A DNA stretch of 64,000 bases from Peromyscus leucopus (lineage: Eukaryota; Chordata; Mammalia; Rodentia; Cricetidae). Positions 13,085 through 24,165 of the stretch are shown here, piece after piece. The translations under genes and the position numbers were made by a program. The stretch is from contig NC_051084.1 of the NCBI RefSeq assembly GCF_004664715.2, forward strand, positions 59,701,334 through 59,765,333, given 5' to 3'. The first letter of the stretch is position 1; each line of letters begins with the position of its first letter. The notes beneath the pieces were generated by a model. The model saw nothing but the letters and a program-made list of their open reading frames with translations, searched no databases and was not told where the DNA came from.

Positions 13085-13435
13085 CTGATGGCTGTGGCTT
13101 TGCCACGGGTCTTATCAGTTGCTGGTTCATTGGATGGCCTTTGGGGAGATGGTGGGGACTATAACGTGCATCCTGACAAGAGGACGCCGGTGTCCGGGCA
13201 AGTGCCTCTGGGGCTTGTGTCCTGTTTGAGGCCTCATCGCACTCTTCATCCTGACTGCCACGAAATGAGCAGATTCACCTACAACCTCCCCTGATACCAC
13301 TTGTCCATCAGCCCAGCAGCAAGAAGCCATGTGGCTATGGATGGAAGCCGTCAAAGCTGTGGACCAAAATAACTTTTCCTTTAACTTTGGCTTTCTCAGG
13401 TAACTTTTTTTTTTTCACAGTCCTGAGAAGCTAAC
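13085..13435 (+). mobile_element. ERVL-MaLR type LTR, diverged
   Basis: The 3' half is clear: 'gccacgaaatgagcagattc', 'gaccaaaataacttttcctt', 'ctttctcaggtaactttt', 'cacagtcctgagaagctaac', ending near ACA. The 5' part is weaker ('ctttggggagatggtgggga'). It is a solo LTR of the same broad class as those at 198 and 23787. A run of T's at 13406-13416 interrupts the 3' end. Confidence 0.6.
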
Positions 13436-14270
13436 ACATACATCATGCTTTTCAGCATTTGTTCTAATAATATCGCTTCTCTCTTTTTGACTACAGAGCA
13501 ATGGAATTGCAGTGCTAAGTGCTTATCATGTAGAGATGTAGTTTAGAAATATATAACTAGGGTACCTTCTATCCTAATTTTTGAGTGCTTCATGAGTTGA
13601 CAAAGTTAGGATTAATAAAAGATTTTCTTAGTAAACTTTAAATCCAGTGAAAAATAGTATCATTTTGTAAGGCCAGTCTCACAGATTTTAGAAGGTTTGG
13701 AAATTTCATTAAACCAGAATTCTGTTGCTGGTGCCATGCCCCAGAGATTAGTCAATCCATTCTCCTGTTTTACAGATGAAAACTCTAATTCTCCAAAGCT
13801 GAAAGATCTGTGAACCATATACAGATTCCAGAATCCCTTTACTCAATGTTCACTGCTCTTTCCTGTCATTTTTCACTGAGCTTTGAGTTAATCAGGGCCA
13901 AATATTTGTTATCTGTGATTTCCCTTCCATTTGGCAAATTCAGAATTTGTTTTTCTTCAAGAAACCCAACATTATCCTCTTCTTGTACTCTGAAGCTGGC
14001 TTGGGGATTTATAAATGGAAATAATGTTAACACAGTCCAAATCTGTGGATATCTGGTCCAAGTGTTTAGATTACATTAAGGTATAAAGGTCAGGACTAGA
14101 AAAGACAGAATGTATTGAAAGTGGAACCACTGTGAGTATGAACATAGCATCCACCAAATACATAGGGATGGTCACATATTGACCTTGACCTTCTTATTAT
14201 GAATCCATTCAAACTAGATAGAAATACCTGTGTAATTTAATTATCTATTTTTTTGTTTTTTTTATATTAG

Positions 14271-14274
<4 letters not shown>
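13436..14274. other. Unassigned sequence
   Basis: No gene or recognised repeat. An 89-codon plus frame at 13810-14079 lacks family resemblance or splice context. Confidence 0.45.
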
Positions 14275-14319
<45 letters not shown>

Positions 14320-14466
14320 ATACATGAGACAAAGCGTGTGGAGATCAGAGGACTGCTTGAAAGAGTCAGTTGCCTCTTTCAACTGTGTAGGATTTAGGGT
14401 TGAACTCAGGCCCTAAGGCTTGGCAGCAAGCGGCTTTGCCTTTACTGAGCTATCTTGTGAGCTCTA
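14275..14466 (-). mobile_element. tRNA-derived SINE (B3/RSINE-like) with (GT)n tail
   Basis: The (GT)n tract at 14275-14317 is followed by the antisense of a tRNA-derived rodent SINE: 'tggagatcagaggactgctt', 'gttgaactcaggccctaagg', 'gcagcaagcggctttgcctt', 'actgagctatcttgtgagct'. The microsatellite lies at the element's 3' end, so it is probably an expanded SINE tail. Confidence 0.65.
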
Positions 14467-17400
14467 ATACATTTACTGTTGACACTACTATTTTTATCTC
14501 TAAGAGTAGATTTGTGTAATTGTAGTTTCATGCATTCATGCATAATTTCTATTCAAACACTCAAATACATTGACCCTAAGGAAGTTAATTTCTTATAGTT
14601 CAAAAAATGGGGAAGCCTGAATAATTTCATGAAAAGGTTAGTGTGCCGGGTGCCTGCATTTAAAAGGGTCGTGGAAGACCTCAGGAGAAATACTTGCTTA
14701 AGGTCATAATACTTAAATACAGGACATTTATATCAAAACTCTAATTTGCATATGCTTATAAAATATAAAGAGAGAATAAGAAGAAAAACTGAAGGGTGAT
14801 CTTAATAAATTATCCAAATAAACACAATGTTATTGTGCAGTGAGTAGATTTTTCCATCTATAAAGGAATCTAAGAATAGACTTCAAGGTAAAATTTGATA
14901 ATGTCATCTTCTAATAATAATAAATCCATTATTACTAGTGACTAATGGGTATAATTTTAAGGCACAGGAACTGACATTGAAATGTCTCACAGCATATTCT
15001 TCCACCCTCTATAAATGGGAAGCTACTAAATAAAAATTTATAGTGTGAGTTTGGGAAGTGTATAATTTGAGGCAAGACATTGTAAAGAAGTAGTGCTTTT
15101 GAATGGAATTATGAAAGAATGTGGGGGGGGGCGGGGAGATGATGATTCTCTGTTGGACTCCTAACTTCCCCCTTAAACAAATAATCAGGTATGTCTTTGT
15201 GAGCCACGCACCATTCTGATCATTGGAGGATCTAACAACGATCCAAACATACAGTATTCCCGACCACTGTGAATTCTTGCATCTTGATAGTATTTAGACT
15301 GCTACAGGCACCTCATCGGAACAGGACAGAGGGGGAGAAGGAGGTAGTGGAGAAAGGGATAGGGCAGAAAGACTGTAAAGGTATTATGTCTGCTGTGGCT
15401 GTTTCTGAGACTCCATTTCTAGCATGAGCTGTTCTCTCCTGCACTCCTGCAGGTTGCTCTGAGTTTACCTCTGCACCCTGCAGTATCATGTCACTCTGAT
15501 TCACATCTCACAAGTGCTCCCCCGACCCCTTTCTCCCTAGTTGATTCAGGTCAGCTTGGGTCACTGACTTTTGTATCTCAGAGCTCACCATGGTGCTGAT
15601 CTGTGTAATGCTCTTTCAGGGAACAGGCGTCACACTTTTCTGGCAGAGTTATCAGTTATTTAGAAACACATCTTGGTATTGACTGTTCTTACTACTTTGG
15701 GGTTGGTTACTATTGCACTCTAAAAGTTTAAGTTCCAGTACTACAACAGGAAGAAGGTTTACAGAATGAAGAGTTGTTGGCTCACCCTCTTCCTCCAATT
15801 GATGTCTCTCAGCTCTGCTCTCTGCCTTGTACAAACCGAGCTTCACGTACTTCATTGTCAAGACACGAGCTGTCATAGGCCTGCCTTCTCATATTCTAGT
15901 GTAAGAATTGCATAGTTATGATCAGATTAACAGCTATTTTGGATCTCTTTTAAGTCTTAGGAGTATTTCACTGTAACTTCTAATTTAATATTTTATAAAA
16001 ACATTCTGCATCACAGAAGTTTGTCAAAAAGCTTCTAGGTTTGTGGGTCTTCCTGGACATTTAAGGGAAATTCCTACACTTGACGTCTATGAGTAAAAAT
16101 ATTTTTGAGTTGGTGCCTGGAGAACTCCTCCAGATCCTCAAGTTTCCATGACAAGTACTGCTTCAAGTTCTTTCAATTCTCCGCAGATCTGTAGTGTGGG
16201 AGTAAGAGAGTAAGCATCCATGTGTGCTTTGTTCAAACAGTTAAAATTAAATTCCATGAGTTCCCTCTGGCAGTCTCTCATTTGCTTGACCTAATGTCAC
16301 CTCTGGTATTTGCTTCAGCAAACCTCTTAAAACATAGATCTGTTGTTTTTATTTTAAAATTTATATACGGAATAGTTTGAGCAGTATTGGCACCTATGAT
16401 GAAAAACCAGGGTTGAAAATGGAACATCCTGACAGTGAATGTGGGCTCTGATGAATCACAACGTGCCAGCTCTCACGTATTATAATCCTCTACCTAAAGA
16501 TAGCCAACTGTACTCAGTCACCTTCCCAAGCTGTTTACTCTGCTAACCACTTAAGAATTTAGTGGAGCTGTGTTTATTTCTGGTTGCCACATTGCTACTC
16601 CTCAGAACTTTTATTTGCGGGCCAGAATTGATAGCGTTATTATATAGATTAGTCACCATGAACAAGGTGGGTTACTTTCCTGGGAGGTTTTCTTACAGTT
16701 CAGAGTAAGATGAGAGATTGACAGAAAGAACTAATCCTTGCCCTTCACTTCTTGGATAAATGCTCAGTTTGGTATTATATGGAAAACTTGCGAGCTCAAA
16801 GTTGTGGAATGAATAGTTTATGGAGCCACATGAATTTACTAGTCAAATAAATTTCCTTTCCACAGTCTCTGTATTTTATTCTGTAAACCAGAAGAGAATA
16901 ACTTATGTTCCAATTAACAGTGTGTCAGAGAACAATCTTACCCGATTTGAAGTATTATGGATTATTTGTCTAATTCCATATATTTCACATGTGTACTGCC
17001 TTTGCTGTAATAAGAAAAAAATCCAGGGACCAGGAATAATCATATAATTAATCTCTGGAAAAGTTTTGAATAGCATATGATTTTCAAAATAATGCTTTGA
17101 CTTGCACATTATAATATTATTATTATTTAATAAAATAGCACCATGACTGGGCTATGATGGCTGAGTAAGCAACACTGCAGGACTGTTCTTGCTGGAGGAA
17201 GAGAAGAGTTAGTCAGGGAACGCGTGTTTCCCTTTTGGCCCTTTTGCTGTTTGCTGCTCCCCAATTGATTGTATTCATCCTGTCTGGACTGAGACACAGC
17301 CTAAAATGCCCCTAGAAACCTGAACAAGTAACAGTTATGACCTGCGGCTGTAGGAATTGGCAGGACTTTCTCCTGCCCTGTTAAAGCCATGATAATTTCA

Positions 17401-19120
17401 AATGTTTACAATAGATTGTAGACACAAATACGAATGCAGTTTTAAAGTGTCCCTTTCTCAAATCCTTAGATCTTAGAGCTTACCCAAACAGAAATTTCTT
17501 GAGGTAATTCATTGTGAGCACCAAGGAATCGCAACTGAATATATGAACTATTGAAAATTATTATTGCAGGAGGCTGACCAGATCACACCCCTAGTTCACC
17601 TCTCAGGTAGAAAGGATGGAGAAGACCCAGCATGCTTTGGGTTCTGCTGAAACACAATCCTGAGCTTTAAGGAAAGGAGACGGTGAGAATGGATTAAAGG
17701 TCTGATTACTACCAGCTATGAGTAGATGAGTTTTGTGCTTGTAGGTCTGTTAACCAACTGCCTACCTATCACACCCAAAGCAATAATAATCACCAAGGAA
17801 GGAAATAAAACACCAACATAAAACAAGACATTCAGCCCCACCCTTCCCTTTGGAAAGAGTCAGCTAGACCCGTGAGAGTCTTATCATGAGAAAGAGCAGA
17901 ACTTCCTCTATGGAACTTGTCTTAGACTTTTGTAATTGGAATTAAACCCCAAAGCAGCTGGGTCTAGAGAACTGGTATATTGAAGACACACTAGAAGAGG
18001 CTCTGGATTTGGGGAATCAAATGTCTCCACATGACTGTTACTCTGATCAGATTTACATCAGTTTCTTAAGACTGGGACCAGTAAGCCTGTTGAAGCCAGA
18101 TTTCTGTCCACCTCACGTGTCTCCTCAACAATACATGCTTAGCATTTTCTTGTTATTATCAATGTCTGACTCTCAGCTTAGCCTGCGTTCTTAGTTTTAA
18201 GGGAGGCAAGAATTTTCAAAGTCAAACCAGCAGAGACTAGCTGATAACACTGTCATTTCCACCTCAGCTCAAATATCCCAGTTTAAAAAAAAAATAACAG
18301 TATGCAAGTGGAGCTAAAGGGCCTGAGACTAAGTGTCCCATGTGCTCCTAAGCCCCTGTCTGAACTTAAGAAGGGTGATGGGTAAAACCTGTATCTTTTT
18401 TTTTTCTTACCCTATTGAATATAAGTGACATGCTCCCCTCCTGCTGTGTCTGCTCCCTGATTGACCCTAGAGGTAGGTTAGTGGCCAGCAAGCCCCAGGG
18501 ATCCTTCTTTTTCTGTCCCCACCCAATCTTTCACTTGGATGTTGGGAATTTGAGCTTAGGGGCACTCTATAACATAACTCTCACCTCAAAGGGGATAAGA
18601 GACTTTATTCTGGAGCCAAATGTGAGTCATCATGGGCTGGGAGCAGGGTTCTAGGTCACCCCTATCTCTTTATTCCAACACATAACCGGTTTGATGGAGT
18701 TTTTATAGTAATTGAAAAAAGAAAACATAAAGCAAGGTGCTTAAAAATGGCAGAAATGTTAAGTAGGTTGGTGAAGGCAAATACAGAAAATCTCTGTTAC
18801 AGGTATTCTTAGCAATTTGGTTGGTAGAAACTACATATTTTGTGAATTTATACTAAAAAAGTTTTATCTGTTATTCTCAGGGTGTTGGGCAAAATATAAA
18901 GGTGGGCAAGTCATGGTGATTTAGTGGACTGAAGACAGTTTAAGATAAAAAATGATTCTGCCGTGGACCCTACAATGTACCAACCTCTTTACAGTCTCCG
19001 GAATTCTGTTCAGCTAATCAGTTTTGCAGAAGTTTTCGTCAAGTGAAAGTTGCAGTTTCCTTCTAGGAACTTGGCTCAGAGACAGAATCACTGCTCCTGG
19101 GCTCAGCTCCTGACTGAAAT
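14467..19120. other. Long unassigned non-coding stretch
   Basis: No gene, tRNA, or confident repeat was recognised in this 4.6 kb. Local oddities are a G-rich run at 15123-15136 and an A run at 18284-18293. Frames of 60 to 79 codons (for example 16820-17047, 18415-18654) have no recognisable domains. Old, highly decayed repeats may be present but were not identifiable by eye. Confidence 0.45.
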
Positions 19121-19124
19121 GTGG

Positions 19125-19267
19125 ACGAGGGTGGCCGGATGGCTCCGTGGGAAATGCTCTTGCTTTCAAGCCTGACCATCTGAGTTTGGTCGCCATGGCC
19201 CACGGGGTTGAAGAAGAGAATCCCTTCTTTCCAGTTGTCTTCTGACCTTCAGATGTATGCTGTGTAT
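19125..19267 (+). mobile_element. tRNA-derived SINE (B2/B3-like), 5' part
   Basis: 'ggccggatggctccgtggga', 'atgctcttgctttcaagcct', 'gaccatctgagtttggtcgc' and 'ttgtcttctgaccttcagat' are sense-strand SINE text with the tRNA-like 5' end. The element breaks off at 19267 where an LTR begins. It appears to resume at about 19822 with 'ttgcatgtgtgtatacc' and a (CA)n tail. Confidence 0.65.
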
Positions 19268-19467
19268 TGTTGGGAGGCCGGGCTGGCTGAAGGTTGCAGT
19301 CCACCATGTCCAGACAGCATTCTGCTCTCTCAGAATTTAGTGCAAAATGGAGAGGACTCTCTTCTCCCCAGGGGCCTCCTGCTCTCCGCCTGACCTTATT
19401 TGAAGACTGTCCCTGAGCCTGGACGCCTGACTTATCCTAGTCCTTTGACACAATTCCCTGCAAAAGC

Positions 19468-19504
<37 letters not shown>

Positions 19505-19821
19505 CCGCTGCACATGTGGTAATTAGGTGCTGTGTTCTAGCTGTATGACAGGGCCATGTTACCACAAATGATAACTAGGCAATGTGCTCCAGCCTTGTGA
19601 TAGGAGCATGCCCCCAAATGCAAATCAGGTGATGCCCCAACCACTGTCCCCAGCCTTTATATCTCCCCACACTCTGAAATAAAGTTAAGCGGTCTCACTG
19701 GAGCTACCTACTGAAAAGCTGTTTCTGCTGTATTCACAGGCCTTACAAAGCCCAGCTTCTACTCCCTTTATCCTCGTGGCCTTGTGGCCAGAGGACCACC
19801 AGGAAGAGGGAGACCCCCACA
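19268..19821 (+). mobile_element. ERVK-type solo LTR
   Basis: It begins TGTTGGGAGGCCG, close to the TGTTGGGAGCCG start of IAP-type LTRs. It contains imperfect U3 repeats with 'aattagg', 'aactagg' and 'aatcagg' cores at 19521, 19573 and 19623. An octamer ATGCAAAT lies at 19618-19625, a TTTATAT box at 19656-19662 and AATAAA at 19678-19683. The TATA-like box and AATAAA are only about 20 bases apart, as in LTRs with a very short R. The 3' end is near 'gacccccaca' (about 19821), but a TTACA at 19747 is an alternative. No internal viral genes are present. Confidence 0.62.
19469..19503. repeat. Poly(C) run of 35 bases inside the LTR
   Basis: An uninterrupted C run lies in the U3 part of the LTR. 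Its length is probably unstable and may be inexact in the assembly. Confidence 0.9.
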
Positions 19822-19841
19822 TTGCATGTGTGTATACCACA

Positions 19842-19880
<39 letters not shown>

Positions 19881-19900
19881 TCAAACAAACAAGTAAATGT
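19822..19900 (+). mobile_element. 3' tail of the interrupted SINE with (CA)n
   Basis: 'ttgcatgtgtgtatacc' leads into an uninterrupted (CA)n at 19843-19878 and an A-rich end ('aaatcaaacaaacaagtaaa'). This is the expected 3' tail of the SINE whose 5' part is at 19125-19267. Confidence 0.6.
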
Positions 19901-20997
19901 ATTGTTATTATTAACAATGGCTTGAAATGTGTCCTTAGTTCTTGGAAGACCTTTCACAATCTTTTACATCTCAGGCTTGGCAACATTTGACTCTGTGTAT
20001 TCTAATCCGAGGGAAGCCCAGGCTTCCCATCCTGAACACAGGCCCAAGTACACAGAGGAGATTGACAGCTTTTTGCCATCACTGCTCTTTCTGAGTGTGA
20101 TCTTAGGTCCTAAGACTCTATTCTTCCAGTCACCATCCTTCCCTTGAAATAACCAGTTGTTGGTAGCTCTGTGAGGGCACTGATTTGTCCTTTAGGGATT
20201 TGTGGTTATGATTCAGATGCCCAGGATAGGGTGGGCACCACAGTGCCAGGGTGGGCAAAGTGTTGATTGACCACACAGGTCTTTGTGGATTTCTTGCCGA
20301 GACCATAATCCTAGCACAGGAAAGTCATTTCCTGTGCCTGTATGGATGACACAGGTCACTTCACTGTGCTTAATGCTCAGTTGTATTTGCAGTCAATTCT
20401 GTGTTTATTGCTCTGTTATTAATGTTAGTATTAAATATAAACTTGTAAAGTTCTGCCTTTACTAGACTCTATAAAGAGACTGTAAATGCCATCTAAAATT
20501 ACCCCCACTAGATTTAGTTAATGTTGTTCTTCCTATACACTGTACATATATTCTAGTAATTGGAATTTTTTTATTTGGTCTTCAAAGTGTTCATAATTTT
20601 ATGGTAATTTTTTCCTGTAACATATTTTATGTGTCTGGTATATACTGTGATAATTTATATTATCTTTAATTGTAATATCTGTTAAAGAACACACATGTAA
20701 AAATGGTGTCTGGAAAATTCTTGAGATCTTCCTCACTTGTTTAAAACTGTAGTCTGTTGCGATATTGTGAAGCATTTTCTGGTAGTTTGTCAAGAAATGT
20801 TAAAAATGGCAAGAAGTAACTTCAAAGGTAAGAGGAGAATGTCACCTACAAAAAGGAGATGCTTATGAATTCTAATTTGTTCAGAACCTTTTGAGATTTT
20901 TATTTACATCTACTTACAGTTATTTAGAGTACTCACTAATGTCAGATTTGCACAAAAGCAAACATAAAGCTTGTCTCAAAACTATGTAGTGGGCAAG
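19901..20997. other. Unassigned sequence
   Basis: No gene or repeat was recognised. The 20380-20700 part is AT-rich with AATAAA-like strings but no upstream gene. Confidence 0.45.
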
Positions 20998-21275
20998 TCT
21001 GGTGAGATGACTCAGTGAGTATGTGCATGCCACATGGTTGGGCATGTCTGGGACTCTAGTACTGGAGATAGAGGGCAGGCAAGTTTCCAGAGATTGTTAA
21101 CCAGCCAGGTCAGACAGGTGATGGTTACCAGGTCCAGTGGGGGATCCTGTCTCAAAAGATAAAGTGGGGAATGGGCAAGGAAGACACCTAGTCTCTGGCC
21201 GGCCTCCACACGCAATGGCACACTTGTGCAAGTATGCCCACATGTGCATGTGTGTTCACATACATTATACACATG
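20998..21275 (+). mobile_element. B4-like SINE, diverged
   Basis: It has an ID/tRNA-like start ('tctggtgagatgactcagtg'), then a B1-like half ('agattgttaaccagccaggt', 'ggatcctgtctcaaaagata'), and a tail of CA/TG-rich words to about 21275. The order ID-like then B1-like matches B4. Confidence 0.6.
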
Positions 21276-21945
21276 CATACATTCCAATAGAATGAACCAT
21301 GGGTATTTAAGTGTGTATTAGAAGGAGAGTGTGTGTACTCAGAAAGGAGAAGCAGAGGCAGCAAGACCAGGTGTAAGTAAAATACAACTAGAAACAGCAT
21401 TTTAAAGGACCAAGATATCAAGTTACTTGTCTTACATTTGTTTGTCTTGTACATGTTCTCACAAGCCTACAATAATAGTGGCATCTGCTTAGTTAAAAAA
21501 TATTATGAGATAGTAAATAAGTAATATTTCTGCCTTGAGCGATTTGCAGGTGACATTGTATCTTCAGTTTTAAACTATGAATGTTGAGTTTTCTGGCTCT
21601 GCTTGATGATATGAAACCTGTGATATCTAAAGGAACAATACTGCTCTGTGTTCTGCTTAAGATGGTAAAGGATGCAGGAAGGATAACTTGCTGTCTTTTC
21701 CACTGGGTCACTACAAATATTGTTTTCCCCATGGCACTTTTGAAGGAGTCAATTTGCAGTTTCCCTGAAAACAAAACAAACAAATGGTTTAAGGGGGAAG
21801 ACCAGAGTGTCTTGACATGGAAATAAAAATGCACTTTAGTATGTTGAGTTTTACCTGTGTTCACAGTTATTACTGCTTTAATAACTAGTCACTTTAATTA
21901 TACCAGTAGTTCTGTGCACATAAAAGGGCTGAATTAATCTTCCCG
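21276..21945. other. Unassigned sequence
   Basis: A 123-codon minus frame (21493-21864) opposes an 81-codon plus frame. Neither shows a known domain, a conserved motif or splice sites, so neither is annotated as a gene. Confidence 0.4.
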
Positions 21946-21949
21946 TCTG

Positions 21950-22475
21950 TGTATATGTGTGTGTGTGTAAGCCTGTTTCCACATGTGTTTGTAGGTGCAT
22001 GTGTGTAGAGGCCAGAGAAACAAGATGTAAAGATACTGGTAAGCCACAAGCCACATGGCAAAGTGTAGATTTATAGAAATGGGTTAATTAAGATGTAAGA
22101 TCTAGCTAGTGAGAAGTTTGAGCCAATAGGCCATACAGTTTGTAATTAATATAAGTCTCCGTGTGTTTATTTGGGTCTGAGCAGCTGCAGGAATGCAAGG
22201 ATGTGGGAGCCAGGTGGCCACAGGAAAATCATCAGCTACAGCACATCTTGCTTTGCCTTATGCCCATGAGCTAGGTCTGTCTCTAAAACCTCCCCATTTT
22301 GGGCGAAGTTGATAACCATCAAGTCCCAGCTATCCTCACACTTCTTCTGTCTCGAGTGCTGAGGTTATAGTTGCATGGCTAGACTTAGCTTTTCACATGG
22401 GCATTGGGGATCCAAACTCAGATTTCCACACTTGCAAGTACTCTTACCCACTGAGCTCTCTTCCCAGCCTCGGCT
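21950..22475 (-). mobile_element. B4-like SINE split by a nested insertion
   Basis: The left part, 21950-22020 ('gtgtgtagaggccagagaaa'), and the right part, 22251-22475 ('gtctcgagtgctgaggttat', 'gggcattggggatccaaact', 'acttgcaagtactcttaccc', 'actgagctctcttcccagcc'), are two pieces of one antisense B4. About 230 bases of unrelated sequence separate them. Confidence 0.6.
22021..22250. mobile_element. Nested insertion, cricetid-type repeat, unclassified
   Basis: The insert contains 'tggtaagccacaagccaca', 'gaaatgggttaattaagatg', 'gagccaataggccatacagt' and 'attaatataagtctccgtgt', ending 'atcagctaca'. I associate this text with an abundant cricetid repeat but cannot name the family. The inverted 8-mers CAAGATGT (22021-22028) and ACATCTTG (22243-22250) bracket it. 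The TG (22037) and CA (22239-22240) are compatible with an LTR instead. Confidence 0.45.
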
Positions 22476-23274
22476 CTTAATGAGGAGGCAATGTTATTCA
22501 AGCTGTTTATTTAAGAGCAGTGAAACTTTGTCTGGCATTTATGACATATAAGCAATAGGAAATATTTTTTTTTCTCAAAAGTAGTGGTTAATTGGTACAC
22601 ATGTCAGAATTGTAGCTGCCATAGTTGTTGGGCTCTCAAATTGTTTGAGCCGATTAGTTCTATGATGTTGTAACGAAATGTCAAAGCTATGACTGTTCTC
22701 GGAGCTACAGCCTTCACAGGTAAAACTGACAACTCATAGTCTTAACTAACTAAGGAATTAAGTAATAAGGAGATGCCATTGATAGACAAATTAATCTCCT
22801 ATTACTCCACCCTTAAAAATAGATTGTTAGGTAGAAACTTTAATGTACAATTTATAGGAAGCTTATTAAAACTTTCAATTACTTTAAAGTATTATTATTT
22901 TCTTAATGCAACATTCTTATGTTAAATGCAGAGTATATAAGTGGAGCATTTCAACTCTATAAACATTATACATATTAGTAAACACTTATAATTAATATAA
23001 ATTTGAGAATTGTCAGGCTTTGTTTGGATATTTTCAGGTCCGACTACAAAAGTGGGTAAGTATTACAATGGTTAATATTATTTTCTTAAGACAATGAATA
23101 TAATATGTATGTAAGACTTTTTATATTCTTCAGTAATTCTAAGTGAATTGTTACACACATATGTTACAAAAGAAAATTGCCAGTAAACTTACATATATGA
23201 ATGTAGCCAAAATTTTGCCATATACAGAAAAGTCTCACACTTAAAAACACACCTTTATTTTATGTTATATTTAT
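22476..23274. other. Unassigned AT-rich sequence
   Basis: Strongly AT-rich with no reading frame or recognised repeat. Confidence 0.45.
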
Positions 23275-23465
23275 GGATGTTTTTTCTGGTTGTATTTCTG
23301 CTCACCACATGTGTGCAGTAGCAGAAGAAACCAGAAGAGAGAGATGGCTCCCCCAGAACTAGAGTTCTATGCACTGTGAACTGCCATGTAGGTGCTGAGA
23401 ATCAGCCTGGGTCTTGTGAAAGAGCAGCCAATGTTTTTAACCACTGAGCCGTATCTCCAACCTGG
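23275..23465 (-). mobile_element. B3-like SINE
   Basis: Antisense B3 text: 'caccacatgtgtgcagtagc', 'cagaactagagttctatgca', 'gtgaactgccatgtaggtgc', 'gagcagccaatgtttttaac', 'cactgagccgtatctccaac'. The tRNA-like 5' end is on the right. Confidence 0.72.
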
Positions 23466-23786
23466 AGAGGTCTAACTTTTAAATATATATATATCTGAGT
23501 ATAGTATGTGAATATTTTCAAGAATTCTATCTGAATTCTCCTCATCTCCTAAGTAGTACTCTAATAGGAATCAAGTAGCATGAGAAGATAGATCATTTGG
23601 AAAGATTTTAATAAAAGACTAGTTAAGAAGATGTGGGCAGTGTTTAGGAGAGGCAACAAATGGGAAAATAATTTAGAGCCAGTAATAGGGAAAGGCTATG
23701 GCTCTTTAAGCATGAAGAATGGGAGAAAGAATAGCTTGGAAAGCCAGAAAGAAAGCTACTCAAAGAAAGCCCAAAGCTGAGGGACT
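23466..23786. other. Unassigned sequence
   Basis: A short TA run lies at 23483-23494. Nothing else was recognised. Confidence 0.45.
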
Positions 23787-24165
23787 GTGATGGTTTGAAT
23801 GTGAAGTCCTTTCTACAGGTTCACGTATTTAAAAACCTAGTTCCAGTGAGTGATGCTATTTGGTGAGGTTGTGGGATTTATTATTTGTTTGTTTGTTTAT
23901 ACATACATAGGACCTAGCTGGCAGATATAGCCCAAGGGATAGGGTTAGTGTTTATAGGTCGCCTCCACTTTAGCAGAGCAGTCTGCTTCCAGGAGGACAC
24001 CATGTGACAGGCAGTTGCTTCTGCAGACTGAGAGCCTCTGTTGGGCCTTCCTTGCCATGTTGGACTCTATCATCCAAACCCTGAGTCAGTGCAAATCCCT
24101 CCTCTTTCAGGTTGCATCTGCCAGGTGTTGTCTAGTCACAGCACAGAGGAAATTGACAAGCACAG
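23787..24165 (+). mobile_element. ERVL-MaLR type solo LTR
   Basis: It starts TGTGATGGTTTGAATGTGAA, continues 'ttcacgtatttaaaaaccta', 'gatgctatttggtgaggttg', 'ccttgccatgttggactcta', 'aatccctcctctttcaggtt', and ends 'cacagaggaaattgacaagc' plus ACA. The length (about 380) and TG...CA ends fit a complete solo LTR. Confidence 0.68.

Noticed and set aside
21493..21864. 123-codon minus-strand frame
   Set aside because: No recognisable domain or splice sites, and it is overlapped by an opposite-strand frame. This length is expected by chance in 64 kb.
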